Shown in pieces: positions 12,741 to 20,084 of a DNA stretch of 32,374 bases. Source of the DNA: a virus; the IMG/VR virus record IMGVR_UViG_3300025687_000184, positions 1 to 32,374 of that record; one strand, written 5' to 3'. A program made the position numbers and the translations under genes. The notes under the pieces are model-generated. The model ran no database searches, was not told the DNA's origin, and was given only the letters and a program-made list of their open reading frames with translations. Every line of letters starts with the position of its first letter. Within the stretch, counting starts at the first letter, position 1.

Positions 12741-13202
12741 ATGGGCAAAAGCAGAACAGTCAGCATAGCCATCATGGAAAAGATTGTTGACCGCTTAGCA
12801 CACGGCGAAACATTAGTTGACATTACCAAAGACGAGAAGATGCCAACATACCGGGCAGTGACAAGAGCAGTCGCTGGGGATGATGAGATGTGGGAGTTGT
12901 ATCGCAAGGGGCGTATCTTGCAGGCAGAGTATTATGCAGATCGTTTGAATGGATTGGCGATGGAGCCGTTGCCAAAAGGTTTAGATGTCCGCGAGCTAAA
13001 CGCAGAGGTCAACAGACGCAGACTTGAGATAGATACTTTGAAGTGGACCACAGCACGCAACCAGCCATTCGGCATTCGCGATAAGAAAGAGGATCAACCG
13101 CAAGCGCAAACCTTCACGATCAGTTGGGCTGGCAATGATGTTGAGGTAACGGCAACGCCGGAGAAGCAGCAGGAAGAGAAGCAGCATGTTGTTAAGCATT
13201 AG
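12741..13202 (+). CDS. terS: Terminase small subunit
   Basis: The 153-residue protein starts MGKSRTVSIAIMEKIVDRLA. Its N-terminal helix-turn-helix-like region contains LVDITKDEKMPTYRAVTRAV. A central helical part (ILQAEYYADRLNGLAMEPLP, RRLEIDTLKWTTARNQP) has the family motif KWTTARNQPFG near residue 102. The length and motifs fit Sf6-gp1-like small terminases, which bind the pac or cos site and load the large subunit. The C-terminal tail is Glu/Gln/Lys-rich. GAGGTGAGAG precedes the ATG. It is separated from the replication module by an intrinsic terminator, so it probably heads a new transcript. Confidence 0.85.
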   Translation: MGKSRTVSIAIMEKIVDRLAHGETLVDITKDEKMPTYRAVTRAVAGDDEMWELYRKGRILQAEYYADRLNGLAMEPLPKGLDVRELNAEVNRRRLEIDTLKWTTARNQPFGIRDKKEDQPQAQTFTISWAGNDVEVTATPEKQQEEKQHVVKH

Positions 13203-13377
13203 CTCAAATGATGTGTATATCACACGTCCTGCCTGTCCGATCTACGCGCGTGAGGCAGGCGGCCTGATCTGCCTCGGCACCGGGGCTGATCAGGCGGGGC
13301 AAGCACAACATCTTGTGGTTTGCAAAAATTGCATGGCTGCTGCAGAAACTTTTGCGTGTAAAAACAATGTGTTATAG
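13186..13377 (+). CDS. Small Cys-containing hypothetical protein
   Basis: The 63-residue ORF starts at ATG 13186, 17 bases inside the end of the terminase small subunit gene, with AGGAAGAG upstream. The product begins MLLSISSNDVYITRPACPIY, contains five Cys (CPIY, CLGT, CKNC, ACKN), and includes GLICLGTGADQAGQAQHLVV. A C-x2-C pair (CKNC) could bind zinc with other Cys. The nucleotide sequence also contains the inverted repeat GCCTGATC/GATCAGGC, so some conservation could be at RNA level. A real small gene is plausible but not certain. Confidence 0.45.
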   Translation: MLLSISSNDVYITRPACPIYAREAGGLICLGTGADQAGQAQHLVVCKNCMAAAETFACKNNVL

Positions 13378-13503
13378 AATATTTAACATAATAACTATTA
13401 TACGCCATGGGGTTAGCCATGCATTTTGCGCAACCCAGACCCCCACCCCCCGCCGAAACGCCCGCCACCTGTATATACGTATATCACCCTTGGAGATGGG
13501 ACC

Positions 13504-13677
13504 GTGACTGACACTGGCCTCTTCAACCATATCACACAACTGCGCCACCTTGTCGTCAACGCAGAAAGCGCCACAGCCCAATATGAAGCAGCGGTCTTGC
13601 TTTTAGATTTATATGAAACCATACTAGAGCAGAACGGGCTGCTTATATTTTCAAATGGAGGGTATACCAAGCATTGA
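13504..13677 (+). CDS. Small helical hypothetical protein before the large terminase
   Basis: I chose GTG 13504 with GGAG 8 bases upstream. A longer ORF from 13426 would begin with an implausible Pro-rich stretch that reflects a C-rich tract. The 57-residue product (starting MTDTGLFNHITQLRHLVV) is helical, with AESATAQYEAAVLLLDLYET in the middle and NGGYTKH at the end. Its TGA overlaps the TTG start of the large terminase. The function is unknown. The position suggests co-translation with terL, perhaps as a packaging accessory. Confidence 0.5.
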   Translation: MTDTGLFNHITQLRHLVVNAESATAQYEAAVLLLDLYETILEQNGLLIFSNGGYTKH

Positions 13678-14951
13678 CGCATATTGAGATACCATATGAT
13701 CCGCGTCCATTGCAGATGGAACTGCACAACGAGATGCAGGTAAAGCGTTGGGGTGTTGTTGTGTGCCATCGTCGGTTTGGCAAGACTGTCTGGGCGATCA
13801 ATCATATTTTGCGGGATGCGTTATTATCTGCCAAGCCGAACCCCCGGTATGCCTACATGGCACCCACCTATCGTCAGGCGAAGAATGTAGCTTGGGATTA
13901 TATAAAACAATTTGCGGGTGGCATACCGAATGTAAAGTTTCACGAGACTGAATTGCGGTGCGACTTGCCAACAGGCGCGAGGATTTCGTTGCTTGGTGCT
14001 GAAAATCCTGACAGCCTGCGCGGTATTTATCTTGACGGCTGCGTAATGGACGAGGTTGCTGACATGCCTGAGAGCGTGTTTCCAGAGGTTATTCGTCCTG
14101 CCTTGTCTGATCGGAAGGGCTGGTGCGTTTTTGTTGGTACGCCGAAGGGGCATAATGCGTTTCATGAGGTGTATGAACAGAGCGTTGCGAATGATGATTG
14201 GTTGACTGCGATATACAAGGCGAGCGAGACGGGGATCTTGGACGACGAAGAATTGTCGGCTGCGCGGCAGATGATGTCTGCGGATCAGTATGCGCAGGAA
14301 TTTGAGTGTAGTTGGAATGCGAATGTTCCGGGTGCGATTTATGGCGGCGAGTTAGAGGTATCGTTGCGGGAGGGTCGGATTTGCAATGTTCCGTATGATC
14401 CGAGCCAGCGTGTTGATACGTGGTGGGATTTGGGAGTTGGTGACAGCACGGCGATTTGGTTTACGCAGAGTGTTGGTCGTGCTGTTCATGTGATTGATTT
14501 TTATGAGAACAGAAATCAGGGTTTGCCGCATTATTGTCAGATATTGAATGCGAAGAATTATTTGTATGGGACGCATAATGCGCCGCATGACATTGAGGTG
14601 CGTGAGTTGGGGTCTGGAAAGTCTAGGCGGGAGACGGCTTGGGATTTGGGATTGAATTTTCGCGTTGTGCCTAAGTTGCCGTTAGAGGATGGGATACATG
14701 CGGCGCAGATGTTGCTGCCGCGTTTGTGGTTTGATCGTGAGAGGTGCAAGGATGGTTTGGATGCTTTGCGGCAGTATCATCGGGCTTATAATGATAAGAC
14801 TAGAAGTTTTCGCGCAAATCCTGTACATGATTGGAGTAGCCATGCATCAGATGCGTTTCGGTATTTTGCTGTGGGGCTGCGAGAGGGTGGTGATCGATCA
14901 AGGCCACCGCAAAGGCAAGCGGTTATGGAGTATGACCCATTTGCAGCATAG
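13674..14951 (+). CDS. terL: Terminase large subunit
   Basis: The 425-residue protein has the packaging ATPase domain with Walker A RRFGKT (residues 33-38) and Walker B CVMDE (D126/E127). The coupling segment FVGTPKGHNAFHEVYE follows. The RNase H-like nuclease domain starts at DTWWDLGVGDSTAIWF (about 250) and ends with a conserved Asp in HDWSSHASDAFRYFAVGL. It cuts concatemers and pumps DNA into the prohead. The start is a TTG at 13674 overlapping the previous TGA (TTGA), with GGAGGG at 13657. There is no earlier ATG in frame, and the next ATG (13716) would cut into the N-terminal segment before Walker A. Confidence 0.95.
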   Translation: MTHIEIPYDPRPLQMELHNEMQVKRWGVVVCHRRFGKTVWAINHILRDALLSAKPNPRYAYMAPTYRQAKNVAWDYIKQFAGGIPNVKFHETELRCDLPTGARISLLGAENPDSLRGIYLDGCVMDEVADMPESVFPEVIRPALSDRKGWCVFVGTPKGHNAFHEVYEQSVANDDWLTAIYKASETGILDDEELSAARQMMSADQYAQEFECSWNANVPGAIYGGELEVSLREGRICNVPYDPSQRVDTWWDLGVGDSTAIWFTQSVGRAVHVIDFYENRNQGLPHYCQILNAKNYLYGTHNAPHDIEVRELGSGKSRRETAWDLGLNFRVVPKLPLEDGIHAAQMLLPRLWFDRERCKDGLDALRQYHRAYNDKTRSFRANPVHDWSSHASDAFRYFAVGLREGGDRSRPPQRQAVMEYDPFAA

Positions 14952-14961
14952 GAGATAGATA

Positions 14962-15441
14962 ATGGCTTGGTATGATAGTTTTTTTGGCGGCTCTAAAAAG
15001 ACGGACCAGTCAAAAGAAAAGACGGGTTTATCTGCTGTAGCGAGCGACATTGCTAAGGATGTTTCTATTGCCGTTAAGACGTTTGGTCAGAGTTCTGAGC
15101 AGCAGGCTCAGACTATGAAAGAGATGGGTTACAGCGATGCTGAAGTAAAGGCTTATCAGGAGCAAACGGCGCAGACGGCTGAGGAGCAAAGAAAATCTAT
15201 GATGGGTTCTAGGGATAGAACGACACCTGCTGTTGAGGCTGCGCCTGCCACGACTGTTCCGGCTGTTGCGGAGGTTGATATTGGTGTTCCGAAGGGAGCG
15301 CGTCCTGCGGGTGCAGTTGAGGAGGCGACGAGGGAGGCTGGGAAGCGCGGTCGTCGTGGAACGATTGCAACGGGTGCGCGTGGTTTGTTGCGCGAGCCGG
15401 AGACGGCGGCTCGGCGGTCTTTGATGGGATTGATTGCATGA
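14962..15441 (+). CDS. Conserved pre-portal protein
   Basis: The 159-residue protein starts MAWYDSFFGGSKKTDQSKEK, has a Gln/Glu-rich helical middle (EQQAQTMKEMGYSDAEVKAY), a QRKSMMGSR motif at about residues 76-84, and a low-complexity Ala/Val/Pro linker. It ends with GKRGRRGTIATGARGLLREP, a short Arg/Gly motif that recurs in small proteins next to phage portals. No catalytic signature is seen. Its place between terminase and portal suggests a head-assembly or virion role. The C-terminus overlaps the next start as ATGA. Confidence 0.6.
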   Translation: MAWYDSFFGGSKKTDQSKEKTGLSAVASDIAKDVSIAVKTFGQSSEQQAQTMKEMGYSDAEVKAYQEQTAQTAEEQRKSMMGSRDRTTPAVEAAPATTVPAVAEVDIGVPKGARPAGAVEEATREAGKRGRRGTIATGARGLLREPETAARRSLMGLIA

Positions 15442-15635
15442 TAAGGTTACCGCAGCAAATTGCGGGGATGATGGGAAGGCAGGCTATGCAGCCAGCGCAG
15501 ATGAAGGTTGCTCAGACTGTTGATCCTTTGGAGCGGTTGCAGCAGCGCATGGCGGGTCGGACGCTTGGCGGTGCGTTAGAGGGTGTTAAGAAGAAAGAAA
15601 CCAGCAGTTTGCTAAATATGTTTGGGGTGAAGTAA
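15438..15635 (+). CDS. Small Gln/Met-rich protein before portal
   Basis: The 65-residue product starts MIRLPQQIAGMMGRQAMQPA and continues QTVDPLERLQQRMAGRTLGG, ending LLNMFGVK. It is helical and basic, with no membrane segment. It overlaps the upstream gene as ATGA and the portal start as TAATG, so all three are translationally coupled. The function is unknown. A portal-assembly accessory or minor head protein is the contextual guess. Confidence 0.5.
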   Translation: MIRLPQQIAGMMGRQAMQPAQMKVAQTVDPLERLQQRMAGRTLGGALEGVKKKETSSLLNMFGVK

Positions 15636-17227
15636 TGGCACAGGTATCGCCTATCGTTACGCAGTTGGAGCGCCGTTATAAGACGTTGCAGTCGCAGCGG
15701 TCTAACTGGGAGAAGCATTGGCAGGAGTTGGCTGATTATATGTTGCCGCGTAAGGCTGACATTACGAAAAAGCGGACGCAGGGCGATAAGCGGACTGAGT
15801 TGATTTATGACGGGACGGCTATTCATGCTGTTGAGTTGTTAGCGTCTTCGTTGCATGGGATGCTGACATCGCCGAGTACGCCTTGGTTTTCTATGCGGTA
15901 TCGTGATCCGGCGTTACAGCAGAACGATGAGGCAAATGAGTGGTTAGAGTTGTGCATGGATCAGATGTATCAGGCGTTTAACCGCTCCAACTTCCAGCAA
16001 GAGATACATGAGTTGTACTATGACTTAGTCGTGTTTGGCACGGCTGCGTTTTATGTTGAGGGTGACAATGATGGTTTGCGGTTTAGTTCGCGCCACATTG
16101 CGGAGATAATGATTTCCGAGGATGCCGAGGGCCGCGTTGATACGGTGTATCGCAAGTTTAAAATGACGGCGCGTTCATTGATTATGCGTTTTGGCGAAGA
16201 GAATATGCCGCGATCTGTATTGTCTGACATGAAGACAGATCCGTATAAGGAGCATGAGATTATTCATGCAGTATTCCCGCGCGGAGAGACGAAGGGTCGG
16301 ACTGCCAAGAATAAACCGATTGCATCGGTGTATTACCATCAGGGTGCCAAGCATTTAATTAGCGAAGGTGGGTTTGATGATTTTCCGTTTATGGTGCCGC
16401 GATTTGTTAAAGACAGCGTGAGCATATATGGGCGCTCGCCTGCCATGACTGCTTTGCCTGATGTAAAGATGGTCAACAAGATGTCAGAGGTGACGATCAG
16501 GGCGGCGCAGAAGCAGATTGACCCGCCGTTGATGGTTCCTGATGATGGATTTATGATGCCTATACGGACAACGCCGGGGTCATTGAATTTTTATCGATCC
16601 GGCACGCGTGATCGTATGGAGCCGTTGCAGATTGGTGCGAATAATCCTCTTGGCTTAAACATGGAGGAGCAACGCCGGAATGCTATTCGGCAGGCGTTTT
16701 ATGTAGATCAGTTGCTGTTGGGGCAGGGTCCGACAATGACAGCGACTGAGGTTTTGCAGCGCAATGAGGAAAAGATGCGACTTCTTGGGCCTGTTCTCGG
16801 TAGGCTCCAGTCTGAGTTGTTGCAACCTCTTATTTCTCGTTCATTTGCGCTGCTCCTCCGGGATGGGCTTCTCCCTGCCGCCCCGGAGGAATTACAAGGT
16901 CAGGACATTGATATTGAGTATGTATCGCCATTGGCGAAGGCTCAGAAGCTGACTGACTTGCAATCTGTACTGCGTGGATTTGAGGTTCTTGTGCAGTTGG
17001 GCGAACTTGCGCCAGTGCAGGATTATATCGATCCAGATCGTATGGTGCAGTATTTGGTTGAAACGACTGGTATGCCTGCGCGTATTATTCGCAGTAATGA
17101 TGAGATTGCGCAGTTACGCCGTCAGCAGGCGGCGGCTCAGCAGGCACAGGCTGCTCAGCAGCAGGAGCTAGTTGACGCGCAGGTTGCGCAGCAGACAGCG
17201 CCAATGGTTAAGGCATTGAGCGGATGA
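15635..17227 (+). CDS. Portal / head-tail connector (T7 gp8-like)
   Basis: The 530-residue protein is close to the T7 connector in length. It starts with the family pattern RRYKTLQSQRSNWEKHWQEL, ADYMLPRK and LLASSLHGMLTSPSTPWFSM (about residues 10-90). Later conserved blocks are YGRSPAMTALPDVKMVNKMS, the GANNPLG region and LGQGPTMTATEVLQRNEEKM. The C-terminus is a Gln/Ala-rich coiled tail. It forms the dodecameric ring at the capsid vertex through which DNA is packaged and ejected, and it binds the terminase and tail tube. Its stop overlaps the following gene as ATGA. Confidence 0.95.
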   Translation: MAQVSPIVTQLERRYKTLQSQRSNWEKHWQELADYMLPRKADITKKRTQGDKRTELIYDGTAIHAVELLASSLHGMLTSPSTPWFSMRYRDPALQQNDEANEWLELCMDQMYQAFNRSNFQQEIHELYYDLVVFGTAAFYVEGDNDGLRFSSRHIAEIMISEDAEGRVDTVYRKFKMTARSLIMRFGEENMPRSVLSDMKTDPYKEHEIIHAVFPRGETKGRTAKNKPIASVYYHQGAKHLISEGGFDDFPFMVPRFVKDSVSIYGRSPAMTALPDVKMVNKMSEVTIRAAQKQIDPPLMVPDDGFMMPIRTTPGSLNFYRSGTRDRMEPLQIGANNPLGLNMEEQRRNAIRQAFYVDQLLLGQGPTMTATEVLQRNEEKMRLLGPVLGRLQSELLQPLISRSFALLLRDGLLPAAPEELQGQDIDIEYVSPLAKAQKLTDLQSVLRGFEVLVQLGELAPVQDYIDPDRMVQYLVETTGMPARIIRSNDEIAQLRRQQAAAQQAQAAQQQELVDAQVAQQTAPMVKALSG

Positions 17228-17442
17228 ACAAACTAAGGGCAATGGATGAATTAAAGCTGGCTTATCGGCGCACATTTAATAACGAAGATGGCGAGCAAGT
17301 TTTAAGTGATCTTAAAAAGCGTTTTGCTTTTGAGACAACCACGTTTTCGGGCGATCCTTATCAATCAGCGTTTAATGAAGGGCAGCGAGCAGCAGTGCTG
17401 CTGATCGTCCGTATGCTGTCCGAAGAGAAGGAAATCACATGA
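17224..17442 (+). CDS. Bbp19-like small conserved phage protein
   Basis: The 72-residue product has LAYRRTFNNEDGEQVLSDLK near residues 12-31, then ETTTFSGDPYQSAFNEGQRA and a hydrophobic helix VLLIVRML. The AYRRTF..EDG.QVL.DL pattern with a following NEG-R helix is characteristic of the Bbp19-type family, encoded between portal and scaffold in many podoviruses. The exact role is not established. It overlaps both neighbours by 4 bases, consistent with co-assembly with head proteins. Confidence 0.7.
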   Translation: MNKLRAMDELKLAYRRTFNNEDGEQVLSDLKKRFAFETTTFSGDPYQSAFNEGQRAAVLLIVRMLSEEKEIT

Positions 17443-18242
17443 GCGAAGAGGCAATCCAAGAAAGTGGATCTCAAGAAGTCGCAAATACTGGCGCAGCGTC
17501 AGTAGGATTTTTAGATAGTTTACCAGAAGATTTGCGCAATGAGCCAAGTTTGCGCAACTTTACTGATCCCGGTTCTTTGGCAAAAAGTTATGTACACGCG
17601 CAGCGTATGATCGGCGCGGACAAAATACCGTTGCCCGGCAAGTCTGCAACGGATGATGAGTGGCGAGCAGTTTATTCTAGGTTGGGTGCACCAAACGATC
17701 CGAGCGAATATGACATTTCGTTTAGTTCTTCGTCTATGGGTGAGAATGAGATTGCGAGCTTAAAGACGGCTTTACATCAGGCAGGATTGACAAACCGTCA
17801 AGCGCAGGCGTTTGCAAATTATTTGGATCAGTCGTACAGCGAAGGCATGAGCCAGCGTGAAAGTGCGGCAGAGGATGCACGCTATCAAGGCGAGCAGGAA
17901 TTGCGTCAAGAGTATGGCAAGGCGTTCGAACAAAAGTTAGAACGTGCGCAGATGGCGGCTAATGTTTTGTTGGGCGGTACGGAAATCTTTGATGAGATTA
18001 CGTTGTCAGACGGGCGCATGTTGGGCGATCATCCGGCGATTGTTCGCATGTTTGCGTCCCTTGCAGATCAGATTGGAGAAGATAGTTTGGAGGGTCAGAC
18101 CACTGAAATGATTATGACCCCAGAAGAGGCATCACGTCAAATTGCGGAGATGACTAGACAAGATGGCCCTTATTGGAATAAAATGCATCCAGAGCATGAC
18201 AGTTACATCAGTCAAGTTCTTGCTCTACGTGAATACTTATAG
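17439..18242 (+). CDS. Capsid scaffold protein
   Basis: The 267-residue protein has an acidic start, then SVGFLDSLPEDLRNEPSLRN and DPGSLAKSYVHAQRMIGADK (about residues 21-66). This motif is highly typical of podovirus scaffold proteins upstream of the capsid gene. The middle is helical and Gln/Glu-rich (ERAQMAANVLLGGTEI). The C-terminal region PYWNKMHPEHDSYISQVLAL is a usual capsid-binding end. It directs prohead assembly and is then lost. The stop TAG at 18240-18242 overlaps the GTG of a possible mini-gene. Confidence 0.88.
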   Translation: MSEEAIQESGSQEVANTGAASVGFLDSLPEDLRNEPSLRNFTDPGSLAKSYVHAQRMIGADKIPLPGKSATDDEWRAVYSRLGAPNDPSEYDISFSSSSMGENEIASLKTALHQAGLTNRQAQAFANYLDQSYSEGMSQRESAAEDARYQGEQELRQEYGKAFEQKLERAQMAANVLLGGTEIFDEITLSDGRMLGDHPAIVRMFASLADQIGEDSLEGQTTEMIMTPEEASRQIAEMTRQDGPYWNKMHPEHDSYISQVLALREYL

Positions 18243-18346
18243 TGGATAACCGAGAGGCCCACACACAAGCATGTGCGTCATGCGGAGTGACTGCCCAAGC
18301 AGTAAGCAAGACCCCGCAAGGGACAATCGAGCGACATCACCTGTAA
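18242..18346 (+). CDS. Possible 34-residue mini-gene with CxxC and HH
   Basis: A GTG at 18242 overlaps the scaffold stop (TAGTG) and opens a frame with the product VDNREAHTQACASCGVTAQA ending QGTIERHHL, then TAA. C11-x2-C14 and H32/H33 could make a small zinc site. However, there is no purine-rich ribosome binding site upstream, so translation would need reinitiation after the scaffold. The same bases form three consecutive stem-loops, so the coding potential may be accidental. I list it as an alternative reading of the structured element. Confidence 0.3.
   Translation: MDNREAHTQACASCGVTAQAVSKTPQGTIERHHL
18243..18346 (+). ncRNA. Structured element between scaffold and capsid genes
   Basis: Three perfect short hairpins follow one another: GCATG-TGCGT-CATGC (18269-18283), ACTGC-CCAA-GCAGT (18290-18303) and CCC-GCAA-GGG (18313-18322), the last a GNRA tetraloop. 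They lie in an otherwise unexplained 128-base gap before the capsid gene, in a genome where most genes overlap. The capsid ribosome binding sites (AGGAG, GGAG) follow at 18356-18367. It could stabilise or process the mRNA of the most highly expressed gene. It could be a regulatory RNA domain or a packaging-related signal. No terminator U-tract is present. Confidence 0.45.
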
Positions 18347-18370
18347 CCTTTTCTTAGGAGTTGGAGACAA

Positions 18371-19243
18371 ATGTCTACTCAAATTACTACGGCATTCGTC
18401 AATCAGTTTTCTTCGAACGTACAGATGCTGTCACAGCAGATGGGTTCACTACTGCGCACAGCGGTAGACGTAGAAACTGTTAATGGCGAGAAAGCCTTTT
18501 TTGATCAGGTCGGCAGTGCTGCTGCTGTTCTGAGAACTACACGTCATGCGGATACTCCGCTGATTGATACACCTCACTCTCGTCGCATGGTGACGATGGC
18601 GGATTATGAATATGCGGATCTGATTGATGATCAGGACAAAGTTCGCATGTTGATCGATCCAACATCAACATACAGCCGCGCTGCTGCTGCTGCTATGGGT
18701 CGCGCAATGGATGACGTGATTATCTCTGCCGCTCTTGGCAATGCCAAGACTGGTAAAGATGGTGGAACAACAACACCATTCGATACATCAAATCAGCAAA
18801 TCGGTGTAGGTTCACCGGCGGCTGGTTTGACACTGGCGAAGTTGCTAGAGGCAAAAGAAATCCTCGACAGCAATGATGTTGATCCATCAATCCCACGTTA
18901 CATCGTTGTTTCACCAAAACAGATCTCTGATTTGTTGGGCGACACAACCGTGACATCAAGTGACTTCAACACTGTTAAGGCTTTGGCGCAAGGCGAGCTA
19001 AATCAGTTTGTTGGCTTCACATTCATCACGTCAAACCGTCTAGGCGTTGATGGCTCAGCCTATCGTCGCGTAATTGCATTCGCAATGGACGGCATCAAGC
19101 TAGCGATCGGCAAAGAGCCAACTGCTCGCATTGATGAACGCGCAGACAAATCATATGCAACACAAGTCTACTATTGCCAATCTATCGGGGCGACCCGTAT
19201 GGAAGAAGCAAAAGTGGTCGAAGTGTTGTGTTCTGAAGCGTAA
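18371..19243 (+). CDS. Major capsid protein
   Basis: The 290-residue protein starts MSTQITTAFVNQFSSNVQML after a double Shine-Dalgarno (TAGGAG, TTGGAG). Characteristic segments are QQMGSLLRTAVDVETVNGEK, RHADTPLIDTPHSRRMVTMA and DYEYADLIDDQDKVRMLIDP in the N-terminal half. The C-terminal half has SNRLGVDGSAYRRVIAFAMD and AIGKEPTARIDERADKSYAT. These match the compact HK97-fold capsid proteins of T7-like marine podoviruses. It lies directly after the scaffold, as expected. Length is short for T7 gp10 but usual for this subgroup. Confidence 0.9.
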   Translation: MSTQITTAFVNQFSSNVQMLSQQMGSLLRTAVDVETVNGEKAFFDQVGSAAAVLRTTRHADTPLIDTPHSRRMVTMADYEYADLIDDQDKVRMLIDPTSTYSRAAAAAMGRAMDDVIISAALGNAKTGKDGGTTTPFDTSNQQIGVGSPAAGLTLAKLLEAKEILDSNDVDPSIPRYIVVSPKQISDLLGDTTVTSSDFNTVKALAQGELNQFVGFTFITSNRLGVDGSAYRRVIAFAMDGIKLAIGKEPTARIDERADKSYATQVYYCQSIGATRMEEAKVVEVLCSEA

Positions 19244-19255
19244 GGAGTTTGAACA

Positions 19256-19714
19256 ATGGCTACAGTTTATTCAGCACAACGTACAAACTCGCTGGCAGAC
19301 CCAGTCGTGATGAACAAAGCCAATGAGATGGGCGGACGTATCCGCGTAGCTCATGGTACATATGAGGCATCTTCTTTGGCTGACGCCAGCACAATTGAGA
19401 TGTTTGTTCTACCAGACGGCGCACGCTTGCTGGAAGGCTCACTGGCGCATGACGCGTTGGGTGCAGGTACTACTTTGTCAGTAGGGTATGCTGCGCATAC
19501 CAGTTCTGCGGGTGCTGCGGTTTCAGCTTCCGCTGCTGCTTACAAAGCTGCTGCTGCTTCGACATCTGCCCAAAAGGTAGACATCTTGGCAACGCTGGCT
19601 TTGGGTTCCGGCACAGAGACAGACACCAATGAAGATGGTGTTGCGATCACTGTGACGAACGCAAACACAGCGACTGGCACAATTGAGCTAACCATTAAGT
19701 ATGTGGTTGACTAA
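19256..19714 (+). CDS. Head decoration / capsid-associated protein
   Basis: The 152-residue protein starts MATVYSAQRTNSLADPVVMN after TAAGGAG. It has a beta-rich pattern (GGRIRVAHGTYEAS, TIEMFVLPDGARLLEGSLAH) and an Ala/Ser-rich region with many alanines (about 80-105). It ends with beta strands, GTIELTIKYVVD. Its position immediately after the capsid gene, co-transcribed and ended by a strong terminator, suggests an abundant virion protein, such as a decoration or vertex protein. Family recognition is from context and general pattern. Confidence 0.6.
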   Translation: MATVYSAQRTNSLADPVVMNKANEMGGRIRVAHGTYEASSLADASTIEMFVLPDGARLLEGSLAHDALGAGTTLSVGYAAHTSSAGAAVSASAAAYKAAAASTSAQKVDILATLALGSGTETDTNEDGVAITVTNANTATGTIELTIKYVVD

Positions 19715-19721
19715 ATAAGTC

Positions 19722-19750
19722 GGGGCGGTTCGCCGCCCCCTCTTTTCTTT
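19722..19750 (+). terminator. Intrinsic terminator with UUCG tetraloop after the head genes
   Basis: GGGGCGG (19722-19728) pairs with CCGCCCC (19733-19739) around a TTCG loop, an exceptionally stable tetraloop. CTCTTTTCTTT follows. It marks the end of the capsid/decoration transcript. The next gene starts at 19762 with its own GGAGG. Confidence 0.9.
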
Positions 19751-19761
19751 GGAGGCAGACT

Positions 19762-20082
19762 TTGGCTGATTTAGTTCCATTTGACCCTAAAAAACACAAG
19801 GCAATTAATTTGCCGGGTGGTGGGAAGGCGACAGAATACTTGGCTTCGGAAATGTCTCCAGAAGGATCAGCGTGGAATATTCCTCAAATTTGGTTTAATG
19901 TTGAGACTGGAGAGCCAAAGTTTTTAGAAGGCGACCGCGCTTGGGATGAAGCAAAAAGCTACGAGGAAAGAACAGGTAAGAAGTTCCCTAGATACAAAAC
20001 AATTAAACAAGCTGTAAAAGCCGCACAAGAAAGATCTTCAAGCGGTGGTGCATCTAAGAAAAGCCTGATGAATAGGAAATAA
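19762..20082 (+). CDS. Small conserved virion-region protein
   Basis: The start is TTG 19762 with GGAGG (19751-19755) well placed. There is no ATG nearby in frame. The 106-residue product begins MADLVPFDPKKHKAINLPGG, includes SAWNIPQIWFNVETGEPKFL and ends in a basic tail, SSSGGASKKSLMNRK. Such short proteins between capsid and tail-tube genes are common in marine podoviruses, often placed with head-completion proteins, but the role is not established. The C-terminal KKSLM echoes the KSMM motif of three other small proteins here. Confidence 0.6.
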   Translation: MADLVPFDPKKHKAINLPGGGKATEYLASEMSPEGSAWNIPQIWFNVETGEPKFLEGDRAWDEAKSYEERTGKKFPRYKTIKQAVKAAQERSSSGGASKKSLMNRK

Positions 20083-20084
20083 GC

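Noticed and set aside
13426-13503. N-terminal extension of the small gene before terL
   Set aside because: The extension encodes a Pro-rich stretch from a C-rich tract; the GTG at 13504 has a good GGAG and a normal protein follows.
15209-15439. Alternative-frame ORFs over the pre-portal gene linker
   Set aside because: Low-complexity products (Pro/Gln or Arg/Leu) arising from the repetitive Ala/Val linker of the true frame.
18243-18370. tRNA gene in the scaffold-capsid gap
   Set aside because: The three hairpins do not form a cloverleaf: no acceptor stem closes them and no T-loop GTTCRA motif is present.
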